A DNA stretch of 61,887 nucleotides from an uncultured Clostridia bacterium (lineage in GTDB: Bacteria; Bacillota; Clostridia; Oscillospirales; Oscillospiraceae), in NCBI GenBank assembly GCA_946531435.1, contig CAMNAO010000006.1, positions 1-61,887 of the forward strand. The letters run 5' to 3'. This document shows positions 35,330 to 45,011 of this stretch, one piece after another. How positions within the stretch are numbered: position 1 is the first letter of the stretch; each line of letters begins with the position of its first letter. Position numbers and translations under genes: made by a program. The notes beneath the pieces are model-generated. The model was not told the origin of the DNA, did no database searches, and was given only the letters and a program-made list of their open reading frames with translations.

Positions 35330-35772
35330 AGGCCGCGCTGCTCCCCCTTGCCGTACACACGGTACTGTCTGCGGTGGATCATCGCACCCTGAGAACGTGA
35401 TCCCTCGCGGGTTCCGGATCTGGGAGCGATTGCCACTGGCGGTTGAGGTTTGCGCGCCCTTTAGGCCGCGCTGCTTCGCCTTGCCGTACACACGGTACTT
35501 TCCGCGGCGAATCGCCTTGCCTGAGGCGACGTGACCCCGCGGGTAGCCGGGGACGAAAGTGTTTTCTGCTTTCCACTGCCGCCCGCATCCCCTGAGAACG
35601 TGATGCCTCGCGGGTTCCGGATTTGGGGGTCAAAAGGTACGCTGCTCACGTAGGGGCGAACTTCGTTCGCCCGCCTGTGAAGCACCCCGGTCTAACGGGC
35701 GATCACAGATCGCCCCTACGGGGTGCGGCACAGGTACGGCGGGCCGTCGAGGGCGCCGGCCCCTACGGGGGC
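35330..35772. repeat. Cluster of dispersed repeats between topoisomerase subunit genes
   Basis: The 640-bp gap contains no convincing gene. Two related copies (35330-35423 and 35463-35552) share TTGCCGTACACACGGTACT, and a third partial copy (35591-35627) shares CTGAGAACGTGAT and CTCGCGGGTTCCGGAT. At 35649-35772 follow three palindromes that end or begin with the CCCCTACGG unit seen at base 1. The cluster separates two genes that should be made in equal amounts. Confidence 0.75.
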
Positions 35773-35931
35773 TGATCAATCGGGCGACCACAGGGGACCT
35801 CTCCCTTCAGCAGCGCCATGCCCATTCCAACAACTATATTGTTTTGCTTTTCCTCTTAAAGCAGTCATCGAAATCATACGGCAACTGCAAGGAACACGTG
35901 GACTTGCAGCCATCTTATTTGTGAGGATTCC

Positions 35932-38181
35932 ATGCCAAAGAAGAAAACCGACAAAGAAATCAAAATCAACCGGGAGATCGACCCCCATGTAAAGGGGCTC
36001 AAGGCCGAGGTCCGGGAACAGCTGGTCACGGACACCCTGGAGGAGAACTACTTCCCCTACGCCATGAGCGTCATCGTCTCCCGCGCCATCCCTGAGATCG
36101 ACGGCTTCAAGCCCAGCCACCGAAAGCTCCTCTATACCATGTACAAAATGGGTCTGCTCACCGGGGCCAGGACCAAGAGCGCCAACATCGTGGGTCAGAC
36201 CATGGGCCTGAATCCCCATGGCGACGCCGCGATCTATGACACCATGGTGCGCCTTAGTAAGGGCTACGGCGCCCTTTTGACCCCCTATGTAGACTCCAAG
36301 GGTAACTTTGGCAAGGTCTATTCCCGCGATATGGCCTATGCCGCCAGCCGCTACACCGAAGCCAAGCTGACCCCCATCTGCCAGGAACTTTTCCGGGATA
36401 TCGACAAAGACACCGTGGACATGGTGGATAACTACGACGCCACCAAAAAGGAGCCCACCCTGCTGCCCACCAGCTTCCCCAACGTGCTTGTTTCCGCCAA
36501 CATGGGCATTGCCGTGGGCATGGCCTCCAACATCTGCGGCTTTAACCTCACGGAAGTCTGTGAGACGGCCATCGCCTATCTGAAAAATCCCCGCTGCGAC
36601 CTCTTTGAGACCCTGAAGGGGCCGGACTTTTCCACCGGCGCGGAGCTGCTGTGGGATCAGCGGGTCATGGAGGAGATTTACAACACCGGCCGGGGCAGCT
36701 TCCGCCTGCGCTCCAAATGGCGCTACATCAAGGCGGAGAACCTCATCGAGGTCTACGAGCTGCCCTATACCACCACGGCGGAGCAGGTCATCGACAAGGT
36801 GGCGGAGCTCAGCAAGGCGGGCAAGATCAAAGAGATCAACGACATGCGGGATGAGACCGACCTGAAAGGTCTCAAGCTGGCCATCGAGCTGAAACGGGGA
36901 ACAGATCCGGAGAAGCTCATGGCAAAACTCATGAAGCTCACCCCCCTCACCGACTCCTTCGGCTGCAACTTCAACATCCTCATCGCAGGCATGCCCCGGG
37001 TCATGGGGATCCGGGAGATCCTGGAGGAGTGGACCGCCTGGCGGATGGAGAGCGTCAAGCGCAGAATCTATCACGAGCTCGCGGGCAAGAAGGAGAAGCT
37101 CCACCTTCTGGAGGGCCTCGGCCAGATCCTTCTGGACATTGACAGGGCCATTCGGATCATCCGGGAGACGGAGGAGGAAGCCGAGGTCATTCCCAACCTG
37201 ATGATCGGCTTCGGCATCGATGAGGTTCAGGCCGAATTCGTGGCGGAGATCCGCCTCCGGAACATCAACAGGGAATACATCCTCAAGCGCACCCAGGAGA
37301 CCAGCTCCCTCCGGGAGGAGATCCAGGAGCTGGAGGCCACCCTGAAGAGCGAAGCCAGGGTGAAAAAGCTCATCGAAGGGGAGCTGCGCGCCGTCATCAA
37401 AAAATACGGCGAGGAGCGCCGGACCGAGATCGTCTACGACTATGAGGAGGCGGAGATCGCCCCTGAGGACGCTGCGCCCGACTATCCCGTGACCCTCTTC
37501 CTCTCCAGGGAGGGCTATTTCAAAAAGATTACTCCCCAGAGCCTCCGCATGAGCAGCGAGCAGAAGTACAAGGACGGGGACGGCCCCGCCCAGAGCTGGG
37601 AGGCCATGAACAACCAGGAGCTCATCTTCTTTACCGACCGGCAGCAGGCCTACAAGTGCCGCGTCAGTGATTTTGAAGATACGAAAGCCAGCGTGCTTGG
37701 CCAATACGTCCCCCAGATCCTGGGCATGGACGAGGGAGAGAAGCCGGTTTATATGCTTCTGCCCGGGGCCGATTACAGCGGAAGTCTTCTCTTCTTCTTT
37801 GCCAACGGCAAGGCCGCCAGGGTCCCTGTTTCCGCCTACGCCACGAAACAGAACCGAAAGCGCCTCATCAAAGCCTACTCCGACAAGAGCCCCCTTGCCT
37901 CCGTTCGCTTCCTGGGGGAGGACACACAGCTGGTCGCCCTCTCCACCGAGGGAAGGGCCCTGATCTTCAACACCGCCCTCATTGCCGAAAAAACCACCCG
38001 GGATACCCAGGGCGTCGCCGTGATGACCCTGAAAAAGAACTGGACCGTGGCGGAGCTTCTCCCCCTGGAGGAAAGCGGCATTCTGAACGTCAGCCGCTAC
38101 CGTGTAAAGAATATTCCTGCGGCGGGTGCGCTTCTGCGGCCTGAGGACCGGGGCGAGGAACAGCTCGGCATTCAGGGCTGA
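35932..38181 (+). CDS. Type II DNA topoisomerase subunit A (ParC/GyrA-like)
   Basis: The 749-aa breakage-reunion subunit. The catalytic tyrosine is Y141 in ASRYTEAKL. YAMSVIVSRAIPEIDGFKPSH and HGDAAIYDTMVRL are conserved winged-helix segments. A coiled-coil gate lies near residues 380-500, and a C-terminal beta-pinwheel follows. I see no GyrA box, so active supercoiling is unlikely. ATG 35932 follows GAGG. It pairs with the B subunit upstream despite the intervening repeats. Confidence 0.92.
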   Translation: MPKKKTDKEIKINREIDPHVKGLKAEVREQLVTDTLEENYFPYAMSVIVSRAIPEIDGFKPSHRKLLYTMYKMGLLTGARTKSANIVGQTMGLNPHGDAAIYDTMVRLSKGYGALLTPYVDSKGNFGKVYSRDMAYAASRYTEAKLTPICQELFRDIDKDTVDMVDNYDATKKEPTLLPTSFPNVLVSANMGIAVGMASNICGFNLTEVCETAIAYLKNPRCDLFETLKGPDFSTGAELLWDQRVMEEIYNTGRGSFRLRSKWRYIKAENLIEVYELPYTTTAEQVIDKVAELSKAGKIKEINDMRDETDLKGLKLAIELKRGTDPEKLMAKLMKLTPLTDSFGCNFNILIAGMPRVMGIREILEEWTAWRMESVKRRIYHELAGKKEKLHLLEGLGQILLDIDRAIRIIRETEEEAEVIPNLMIGFGIDEVQAEFVAEIRLRNINREYILKRTQETSSLREEIQELEATLKSEARVKKLIEGELRAVIKKYGEERRTEIVYDYEEAEIAPEDAAPDYPVTLFLSREGYFKKITPQSLRMSSEQKYKDGDGPAQSWEAMNNQELIFFTDRQQAYKCRVSDFEDTKASVLGQYVPQILGMDEGEKPVYMLLPGADYSGSLLFFFANGKAARVPVSAYATKQNRKRLIKAYSDKSPLASVRFLGEDTQLVALSTEGRALIFNTALIAEKTTRDTQGVAVMTLKKNWTVAELLPLEESGILNVSRYRVKNIPAAGALLRPEDRGEEQLGIQG

Positions 38182-38203
38182 GTCCCGACCAGCGGAGGTA
38201 CCC

Positions 38204-39694
38204 ATGAAAAACAGGATCTTTACCCTCTCATTGACGCTCCTGCTGCTCCTCTCCCTTTTTGGCTGCGGCAATATGCTGGACACAGAATATCGCTCGGTCA
38301 CGCCCCATCCGGTGCGCAGCGAGCAGTCCAGCCAGGAGAATCAGCCGGATACCGAGGTCAGCATTCCCGCCGGAGGAAGCCTTCAGGAGCTCACCCGTGC
38401 CGTGGAAAACCTGGTAAAAGCAAAAAGTGAATACGGCGTCATCCGGGCAGCATCCTATGAGGGAGACATTGATCAGGATGCGGAAGACGCCTGCCTCGGC
38501 GTCACCTACAACACCGCCTACGGCACCTATGCCGTCCATAACGTCAGTTACACCGTCAACAAATACGTCTCCTTCTCCGAGGTGCGCGTGCATCTCAGCT
38601 ACAGGGAGGATATTCTGGATTACAGCAGCATTCCTCATATATATACCAAGGAGAGCGGTCGGATCATCCTGGAGAACACCCTGCGCAGCTACGGCACGCG
38701 GCTTGTCATCATCACCAGCATACCGGATCTGACCACGGATAGTCTGGCCTCCGCCGTGGAGGAGCTCTATTACACCGGAGCGGACTGGATGCCTGTGATC
38801 CCCCAGGTCAACGGAAACACTTTTCCCCCGGAGGGGGAGGAGCGGATCCTGGACCTCAGCTTTCGTTACGAGCACTCCAATTATCGCATGGATTCCATGA
38901 CCGCCCGCACCCAGGCAGAGGTGGATGCTTTGAAAGAACGGTTGGAAGGGCTGGATACGAAGGAAGCGCTTCGTCAGCTATCCGAACACCTGCGGGATAA
39001 CTGCCGCGTCGTCATCGAATCCGGCACCGAGGAGGGCTATGATCGTCTGAAGGACCAATACACCGCCTATGGCGCTCTTGCCCTGGGTCGTGCCTCCGGC
39101 GAGGGCTTTGCCATGGCAGTCAAGAAGGTGTGCTCCTCCCTGGAGATCCCCTGCCTCGTTGTCCGCGGCCGTCTCAACAACGCCGCCCACGCCTGGAATC
39201 TGGTTGAGGTGGACGGCAGCTGGTACCACCTGGACACCTCCCGCATGGAAGATGTGGGCTTTGACCCCTGTTTTTTGGCGGAGGATGCCGCGTTTTTGGA
39301 AAACTACTACTGGGACACGGAAAAATACCCCGCCAGTGCCTCCGTTCCCTTGGAAGAACCGATTCCCTACTTCCCTGCCGCGCCAGCCGAGGAGTCGACC
39401 CCTGCAGAGTCAGAGGATACGGATCCGGAGAATGACCCCACGGAGCCTGCGGTCCCCGAGGATCCCCCCGTCAACGACCCCGAGACTTCAGAGGGTACAG
39501 AAGAACCGCCCGCTGACCCTTCGGAGCCCGGCGGGAACACAGGTGAGAACCCCGGAGCGGACACTCCCCCTCCCGACGCAGAGGCTTCCCCTTCTACCCC
39601 GGAGGCACCCGGCGGCGAAGGGGCGGAAGACCCCGTCTCCACACCGGCAGAATCCGGTGACGCAGGAGACGAGGAGCAGAAGAACAATCCATAA
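38204..39694 (+). CDS. Transglutaminase-fold lipoprotein lacking the catalytic Cys
   Basis: A 496-aa exported lipoprotein (lipobox LFGC). Residues about 290-350 match the transglutaminase-like fold, with His329 in NNAAHAWNLVEVDGSWYHL and Asp344 in LDTS. The position of the nucleophile in the usual GVCxGYA motif is Gly299 (ASGEGFA; codon GGC). Hydrolysis or cross-linking by the normal mechanism therefore looks impossible, and it may be a binding domain. The last 85 residues are a disordered Pro/Glu/Thr tail. ATG 38204 follows GGAGG. It starts 22 bp after topoisomerase A and 42 bp before dapA. Confidence 0.8.
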   Translation: MKNRIFTLSLTLLLLLSLFGCGNMLDTEYRSVTPHPVRSEQSSQENQPDTEVSIPAGGSLQELTRAVENLVKAKSEYGVIRAASYEGDIDQDAEDACLGVTYNTAYGTYAVHNVSYTVNKYVSFSEVRVHLSYREDILDYSSIPHIYTKESGRIILENTLRSYGTRLVIITSIPDLTTDSLASAVEELYYTGADWMPVIPQVNGNTFPPEGEERILDLSFRYEHSNYRMDSMTARTQAEVDALKERLEGLDTKEALRQLSEHLRDNCRVVIESGTEEGYDRLKDQYTAYGALALGRASGEGFAMAVKKVCSSLEIPCLVVRGRLNNAAHAWNLVEVDGSWYHLDTSRMEDVGFDPCFLAEDAAFLENYYWDTEKYPASASVPLEEPIPYFPAAPAEESTPAESEDTDPENDPTEPAVPEDPPVNDPETSEGTEEPPADPSEPGGNTGENPGADTPPPDAEASPSTPEAPGGEGAEDPVSTPAESGDAGDEEQKNNP

Positions 39695-39736
39695 TCGATC
39701 GAGCCAGCATATCTATGCTGAGAAAGGAGCAACCCT

Positions 39737-40627
39737 ATGACAAACCATCCTCTTTTCCACGGTGCCGCCACCGCCCTCATCACTCCCTTGAATGAGAAGG
39801 GCGTGGATTTTGACGCCATGGGCCGTCTCATCGACTGGCAGATCGACCAGGGGATCGACGCCCTGGTCATCGTCGGCACCACCGGTGAGAAATCCACCCT
39901 GAACGACACTGAACACCGGGCCGTTCTGCAGTTTGCCGCCGAGAGGATCGGAGGCAGGGTCCCCATGATCGCGGGCACAGGCTCCAACGACACGGCCTAC
40001 TCCCTCTCCATGTGCAGGCACGCCTGTGAGATCGGCGCCGACGCCCTTTTGGTGGTGACCCCCTACTACAACAAGGCCACCCAGAAGGGCCTCATCAAGA
40101 TGTATACCACCCTGGCCGACGCCTCCACAAAACCCCTCATTCTGTACAACGTCCCCTCCCGCACCGGCGTGAATCTGGAGCCGGAGACCATTTCCGTGCT
40201 GGCGGACCACCCCAACATCTGCGGCCTGAAGGCGGCCAGCGGCAACATCTCCAAGATCGTGGAGACCGCTGCCCTCACCCGGGAGAAGGAATTCGATATC
40301 TGGTCCGGCAACGACGATCAGATCGTTCCCATTCTCTCCATGGGCGGCGCCGGCGTGGTTTCCGTCCTCTCCAACGTGCTGCCTAAGGAGACCTCCCGGC
40401 TCTGCCATCGCTTCTTTGAGGGCGATATCATGGGGGCCGCCGAGGATCAGTGCCGCTATCTGAATCTGGTCCGCGCCCTCTTCTCCGAGGTCAACCCCAT
40501 CCCCGTCAAGGCCGCCATGAGTATGCTGGGCTGGTGCGAGGACTATCTCCGGATGCCCCTCACCACCATGGAGCCCCAGCACCGGGAGGTTTTGAAGCGG
40601 GAAATGGAAGCCCTGGGCATTCTGTAA
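39737..40627 (+). CDS. dapA: 4-Hydroxy-tetrahydrodipicolinate synthase
   Basis: The 296-aa cytoplasmic aldolase condenses pyruvate with aspartate semialdehyde, the first committed step to diaminopimelate and lysine. VGTTGEKSTL holds the TTGE motif, LYNVPSRTGVNL the catalytic Tyr and Arg region, and GLKAASGN the Schiff-base Lys. AAGGAG precedes the ATG. It is the first of five tightly packed genes of the acetylase branch. No lysine riboswitch or clear promoter lies just upstream, so the unit may be read from farther upstream. Confidence 0.96.
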   Translation: MTNHPLFHGAATALITPLNEKGVDFDAMGRLIDWQIDQGIDALVIVGTTGEKSTLNDTEHRAVLQFAAERIGGRVPMIAGTGSNDTAYSLSMCRHACEIGADALLVVTPYYNKATQKGLIKMYTTLADASTKPLILYNVPSRTGVNLEPETISVLADHPNICGLKAASGNISKIVETAALTREKEFDIWSGNDDQIVPILSMGGAGVVSVLSNVLPKETSRLCHRFFEGDIMGAAEDQCRYLNLVRALFSEVNPIPVKAAMSMLGWCEDYLRMPLTTMEPQHREVLKREMEALGIL

Positions 40628-40637
40628 GGAGGCAAGC

Positions 40638-41387
40638 ATGAACATCATTCTGCACGGAAGCACCGGCCAGATGGGTCGGGCCGTGGATGCACTGGTGGCC
40701 TCCGGCACCGTGGGCGGCGAGATCGTCGCCCGGGTGAGCCCCGACTACCTTGAGCTCTCCCAGGGCTGTTACCGCAGCCTCTCGGAATATGACGGGCCCG
40801 CTGATGTGGTCATCGATTTCAGCCACCACAGCGCCACCCTGTCCCTTCTGGACTACTGCCTTGCCCGCTCCCTGCCCATCGTGCTCTGCACCACAGGCCA
40901 GACGGAGGAGGAGAAGGACGCCATCTGCAAAGCGGCGGAGACCATTCCCATCTTCCGCAGTGCCAACATGTCCCTGGGCGTCGCCCTTCTGGCAGAACTC
41001 AGCCGGCGGGCGGCCTCCCTCTTCCCCGACGCGGACATCGAGATCGTGGAGACCCACCACAACCGGAAGCTGGACGTTCCCAGCGGCACCGCCCTCATGC
41101 TGGCGGACGCCATCAAGGAGGCCCGTCCCCAGGCGAAGAATCTCGTCGGCCGCCATGAAAACGGCAAACGGACGCAGGAGGAGATCGGAATCCACTCCCT
41201 GCGCCTCGCCGGAGAGGTAGGCAAACATGAGGTGATCCTCTCCAACGGCAAGGAGACCATTACTCTGACCCACAAGGCGGAGAGCCGCGCCCTCTTTGCC
41301 ACCGGCGCCCTCCGCGCCGCCCTCTTCCTGGCGGGAAAGCCCGCCGGGCTCTACAACATGACCGACCTATTGGAGGAGACCCTATGA
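40638..41387 (+). CDS. dapB: 4-Hydroxy-tetrahydrodipicolinate reductase
   Basis: The 249-aa NAD(P)H enzyme makes tetrahydrodipicolinate. The dinucleotide motif is [11 protein letters not shown], slightly unlike the usual GaxGrMGr. The catalytic site is [15 protein letters not shown] with the paired His and Lys. AAGGAGG precedes the ATG, 10 bp after dapA. The dapH ATG overlaps its stop codon by 4 bp. Confidence 0.95.
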   Translation: MNIILHGSTGQMGRAVDALVASGTVGGEIVARVSPDYLELSQGCYRSLSEYDGPADVVIDFSHHSATLSLLDYCLARSLPIVLCTTGQTEEEKDAICKAAETIPIFRSANMSLGVALLAELSRRAASLFPDADIEIVETHHNRKLDVPSGTALMLADAIKEARPQAKNLVGRHENGKRTQEEIGIHSLRLAGEVGKHEVILSNGKETITLTHKAESRALFATGALRAALFLAGKPAGLYNMTDLLEETL

Positions 41388-42076
41388 ACGCACAGGAGAT
41401 CATCGCATTCATTGCGAACGCGGAGAAGAAAACCCCCGTCACCCTCTACGTCAAGGAGAAGGAGCCCCTGGACTACGGCAAGGCCAAGGTCTTCGGCGTC
41501 GGGGACAAGATCGTCTTCGGCGACTGGAAGGAGCTGGGCCCCATTTTGGAGGCCAATGCCGACAAGATCCAGGACCTGGTGATAGACAACGACCGCCGCA
41601 ACAGCGCCATCCCCATGCTTGATCTGAAGGAGATCCCCGCCCGCATCGAGCCCGGCGCCATCATCCGGGACCAGGTGGAGATCGGGAAGAACGCCGTCAT
41701 CATGATGGGCGCCGTGATCAACATCGGCGCCATCATCGGTGAGGGCACCATGATCGACATGGGCGCCGTTCTGGGCGGCCGGGCTACCGTGGGAAAGAAC
41801 TGCCATGTGGGCGCCGGGGCCGTACTGGCCGGGGTCATTGAGCCGGCCTCCGCCACCCCAGTTATCATTGAGGATGGCGTACTCATCGGCGCCAATGCCG
41901 TGGTGATCGAGGGCGTTCATGTAGGCAAGGGGGCCGTGGTGGCCGCCGGTGCCGTGGTCATCGAGGACGTTCCCGAGAACGCCGTGGTAGCCGGATGCCC
42001 CGCCCGGGTCATCAAAATGAAAGACGAGAAAACCACCGGAAAAACCGCCCTGGAGGCGGCCCTTCGTACCCTGTAA
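41384..42076 (+). CDS. dapH: Tetrahydrodipicolinate N-acetyltransferase
   Basis: A 230-aa acetyl-CoA-dependent enzyme of the acetylase branch. A short N-terminal domain ([19 protein letters not shown]) leads into a left-handed beta-helix of hexapeptide repeats ([30 protein letters not shown]). It makes N-acetyl-2-amino-6-oxopimelate for the next gene's aminotransferase. ATGA overlap with dapB indicates coupling. Confidence 0.95.
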   Translation: MNAQEIIAFIANAEKKTPVTLYVKEKEPLDYGKAKVFGVGDKIVFGDWKELGPILEANADKIQDLVIDNDRRNSAIPMLDLKEIPARIEPGAIIRDQVEIGKNAVIMMGAVINIGAIIGEGTMIDMGAVLGGRATVGKNCHVGAGAVLAGVIEPASATPVIIEDGVLIGANAVVIEGVHVGKGAVVAAGAVVIEDVPENAVVAGCPARVIKMKDEKTTGKTALEAALRTL

Positions 42077-42088
42077 GGAGATATAGCC

Positions 42089-43231
42089 ATGGATCTTAGC
42101 AAAAGCCTGAACACCGCCCTCTATGGCGCAAAGAGCAGTGCCATCCGCGTCTTCTCCGCCCTGGCCGCCGCCACTCCGGGCTGCATCGCCCTGACCCTGG
42201 GGGAGCCGGACTTCGACACCCCCGCTCCCATCGTGGAAAAGGTGGAGGAGGCCTTCCAAAATCACGAGACCCATTACATCGCCAACAACGGCTCCATGGA
42301 GCTGCGGGAGGCCATCTCCCGCTATGAACGGGAGAAAAACGGTCTAAACTACGGCAGCGATGAGATCATCATCACCGCCGGGGCTACCGAGGCCCTCTTC
42401 ACCGCCCTCTTCGGGATCCTGAATCCCGGGGATGAGGTCATCATTCCCTCCCCCTACTTCGTACTGTATGAGGAGATCATCCGTCTCTGCCGCGGCGTTA
42501 CCATTCCTTTGGACACCAGTGAAAACGATTTCCAGATCGACTCCGCCGCCCTCCAGGCCAAAATCACCCCCCGCACCAAGGCCATCCTCATCAACAGCCC
42601 CAACAATCCCACGGGCTGCATGCTGAACCGGAAGAGCCTGGAGATCATCCGGGACGCCGTCAAGGACAGCAACATCTTCGTCATTACCGACGACGTTTAC
42701 CGCCAGCTGGTCTACGAAGGAGAGTATCACAGCTTCGCCGAATTCCAGGAGGTCCGGGACAACATCCTCGTGGTACAGAGCTTTTCCAAGCCCTATGCCA
42801 TGACAGGCTGGCGCATGGGCTACCTCATGGCGGATAAAAAGGTCATGGAGCGGCTGGCTTTCGTCCATCAGTACGCCGTCACCAGCACCCCCGCCCCCTT
42901 CCAGCGGGCCTGCATCGCAGCCCTGGACTACGACCCCGCCCCCATGCGGGAGGTATTCCGCCGCCGCAGGGAGTATGTGGTGGATCGGCTGCAGAAGATG
43001 GGCCTGGAGCTCACCGTCCCCGAGGGGGCCTTCTACGTTTTCCCCTCCATCAAGAAATTCGGCCTGGATTCCTCCACCTTCTGCACCCGCATGGTAAAGG
43101 AAGCGGGCGTAGCCGTCACCCCCGGTCTCTGCTTCGGCGCCGAGGGATACATCCGCATCACCTACAGCTACAGCGATGATACCCTGAAGGAGGGGCTGGA
43201 CCGGCTGGAGCGCTTCCTTAGCACCCTATGA
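42089..43231 (+). CDS. PLP aminotransferase, probable N-acetyl-LL-diaminopimelate aminotransferase
   Basis: A 380-aa fold-type I class I aminotransferase. TLGEPDFDTP begins the core, NSPNNPTGCML holds the conserved Asn-Pro site, and the PLP-lysine is in SFSKPYAMTGWRMGY. Position between dapH and the deacetylase assigns it to the N-acetyl-diaminopimelate step; sequence alone would only say aminotransferase. AAGGAG precedes the ATG, and its stop overlaps the next ATG. Confidence 0.88.
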   Translation: MDLSKSLNTALYGAKSSAIRVFSALAAATPGCIALTLGEPDFDTPAPIVEKVEEAFQNHETHYIANNGSMELREAISRYEREKNGLNYGSDEIIITAGATEALFTALFGILNPGDEVIIPSPYFVLYEEIIRLCRGVTIPLDTSENDFQIDSAALQAKITPRTKAILINSPNNPTGCMLNRKSLEIIRDAVKDSNIFVITDDVYRQLVYEGEYHSFAEFQEVRDNILVVQSFSKPYAMTGWRMGYLMADKKVMERLAFVHQYAVTSTPAPFQRACIAALDYDPAPMREVFRRRREYVVDRLQKMGLELTVPEGAFYVFPSIKKFGLDSSTFCTRMVKEAGVAVTPGLCFGAEGYIRITYSYSDDTLKEGLDRLERFLSTL

Positions 43232-44388
43232 CTGTCCGCAGAGAGTACCTCCGGGAGGCCGAGGCTCTGGCGCCGGAGCTGACCCTACTTCGGCAGCGGC
43301 TCCACCGCTTCCCCGAGCTGGGGAATCGGGAAGCAAAGACCGCCGCCCTCTTGGAGGAGGAGCTGCATGCGCTGGGCATCGAGACCCGCCGCCTCACGGA
43401 TACCGCCGTTGTGGGCTGCCTGCAAGGCGCCGAGAAGGGCCCCACGGTGGCCTTCCGCGCGGATATGGACGCCCTTCCCCTCACGGAGAGCACCGGCGTC
43501 CCCTACGCCTCCATCAATCCGGGCGTGACTCATGCCTGCGGCCACGACGTCCACATGACTGCCCTTCTGGGGGCGGCAAGGCTCCTGGAGGCCAGGCGGG
43601 ATCAGCTCCACGGCTCTGTCCGCTTTCTCTTTGAGCCCGATGAGGAGGGCAGCGGAGGGGCTCAGCGCATGATCGACGCCGGTGCCCTGGAGGGGGTCGG
43701 CGCCGTCTTCGGCTGCCATGTGTCGCCGGAGCTTCCCTCCGGCGTCGTCGGGGTCCGCTATGGGAAGTTCTACGCGGCCTCGGATATGTTCACGGTCACC
43801 GTCACCGGGCTCAGCGCCCACGGCGCTACCCCCGAGAAGGGGCGGGACGCCCTCTATGCCGCCGCCCGCATGGTGGAAAAGCTGCATGAGCTTCCCAAAC
43901 GGATCCCAGACCGCTGCGTCGTCACCGTGGGCACCCTCTCCGCCGGCACCGCGGGAAACATTCTGGCCGGCTCCGCCGTTTTCTCCGGTATTCTCCGCTC
44001 CCTGGGGCCGGAGAATCGATGTGAGCTGAAGCGCCTCCTTCAGGAGACCGTAGCCTCCGAGGCCGCAGACTGCGGCGTGGAGGCCGTGGTGGAGCTGAGA
44101 GAGAGCTATGGCGGCGTTGTCAACAGCGAGAGGGAGACAAGGCTTGCGGAGTCCGTCGCTCTGGAGCTCTTTGGGTCGGAACGGGTCCGGTGCATCCCGG
44201 AGCCCACCATGACCACGGAGGACGTGGGTCTTTTCATCGACCGGGTGGGCGGCAGCTATTACCACATCGGCGCGGGCTGCTCTCTCCCCCTTCACAATCC
44301 GGGCTTTCTTCCCGATGACCGGGCAGCCGTCACCGCCGCGGCCCTCCACGCCGCCCTGGCGGAAACATGGCTATGGGAGAACAGGTAA
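43228..44388 (+). CDS. M20-family amidohydrolase, probable N-acetyldiaminopimelate deacetylase
   Basis: A 386-aa metal-dependent hydrolase. RQRLHRFPELGNRE opens the domain, FRADMDALP and HACGHDVHMT carry metal ligands, and FEPDEEGSGGAQRMI the catalytic Glu region. The dimerisation domain follows SAHGATPEKG. It would release acetate to give LL-diaminopimelate, completing the five-step route in this operon. Start overlaps the aminotransferase stop by 4 bp. Similar sequences act on other N-acyl amino acids, so context decides. Confidence 0.88.
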   Translation: MTVRREYLREAEALAPELTLLRQRLHRFPELGNREAKTAALLEEELHALGIETRRLTDTAVVGCLQGAEKGPTVAFRADMDALPLTESTGVPYASINPGVTHACGHDVHMTALLGAARLLEARRDQLHGSVRFLFEPDEEGSGGAQRMIDAGALEGVGAVFGCHVSPELPSGVVGVRYGKFYAASDMFTVTVTGLSAHGATPEKGRDALYAAARMVEKLHELPKRIPDRCVVTVGTLSAGTAGNILAGSAVFSGILRSLGPENRCELKRLLQETVASEAADCGVEAVVELRESYGGVVNSERETRLAESVALELFGSERVRCIPEPTMTTEDVGLFIDRVGGSYYHIGAGCSLPLHNPGFLPDDRAAVTAAALHAALAETWLWENR

Positions 44389-44630
44389 AGAGGCTGTCGA
44401 AAAACGACTGAGCTAAAGTTGAAGCTGCGGGGAGGCCCTTGCCCCCACGCTTCGGAGAATCGCATAGAAAGCAAACTCCCGACGAAGCTGCAGCCAGGCA
44501 CGGTATCAATCGTACCTTCTGTGGACTTGCCGGGAGTTTTCAGCTTGATGACAGATTGCAGCTGCCGGGAGGGGCGAGCCCCTCCCCTACGATATATGCG
44601 GCAGCTTTTCAGTTTTTAGACAGCCTCTTT
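44387..44630. mobile_element. MITE-like element with 12-bp terminal inverted repeats
   Basis: A 244-bp non-coding element with perfect 12-bp ends AAAGAGGCTGTC (44387-44398) and GACAGCCTCTTT (44619-44630); the similarity continues inwards through GAAAAAC-type and GAAGCTGC/GCAGCTTTTC segments. GAGGCTGTC ends are common on Firmicutes insertion sequences and their non-autonomous derivatives. It starts within the stop codon of the deacetylase gene and may now terminate the dap operon. No transposase frame is present. Confidence 0.7.
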
Positions 44631-44711
44631 TTTCCTGCGTCCTCCCCCCTCGACAGGGAGCCGGATCAGGAGTATAATCTCTTTAACTTCAATTGTGTCG
44701 GGAGGGAAATC

Positions 44712-45008
44712 ATGCGCTATCTGTCATGGATCATTCTGCTGCTGGTCCTCATCCTGCTCCTTATACAGACTCTTCGGGAGCGCAGGCAGAAAAAAGAAAA
44801 CGACGGCGTCACCGGAGACACCACCATCGGTGAGCTTCTTGAGCGAGACCGGGGCGTGGCAAAAATACTGATGGCCCAGGGGATGCACTGTGTGGGCTGC
44901 CCCTCCTCCACCGGCGAGAGTCTCAATGAGGCCGCCCGGGTCCACGGTATTGATCCCGAGGCGCTGCTTTCGGCGGTGCGGACTTACTTTCAGGATGCCG
45001 GAACCTGA
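44712..45008 (+). CDS. DUF1858 protein with N-terminal membrane helix
   Basis: A 98-aa protein. An N-terminal membrane anchor (YLSWIILLLVLILLLIQTL) precedes a DUF1858 domain with GVAKILMAQGMHCVGCPSS and AARVHGID. DUF1858 domains carry a conserved CxxC and accompany redox or hybrid-cluster proteins; a membrane-anchored form is less common. ATG 44712 follows GGGAGGG. It is convergent with spoVT. Function is not known. Confidence 0.85.
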   Translation: MRYLSWIILLLVLILLLIQTLRERRQKKENDGVTGDTTIGELLERDRGVAKILMAQGMHCVGCPSSTGESLNEAARVHGIDPEALLSAVRTYFQDAGT

Positions 45009-45011
45009 TCC

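Noticed and set aside
35776..38301. An 841-codon minus-strand frame across topoisomerase A
   Set aside because: Same antisense artefact. The plus-strand protein has all catalytic features, the antisense one none.
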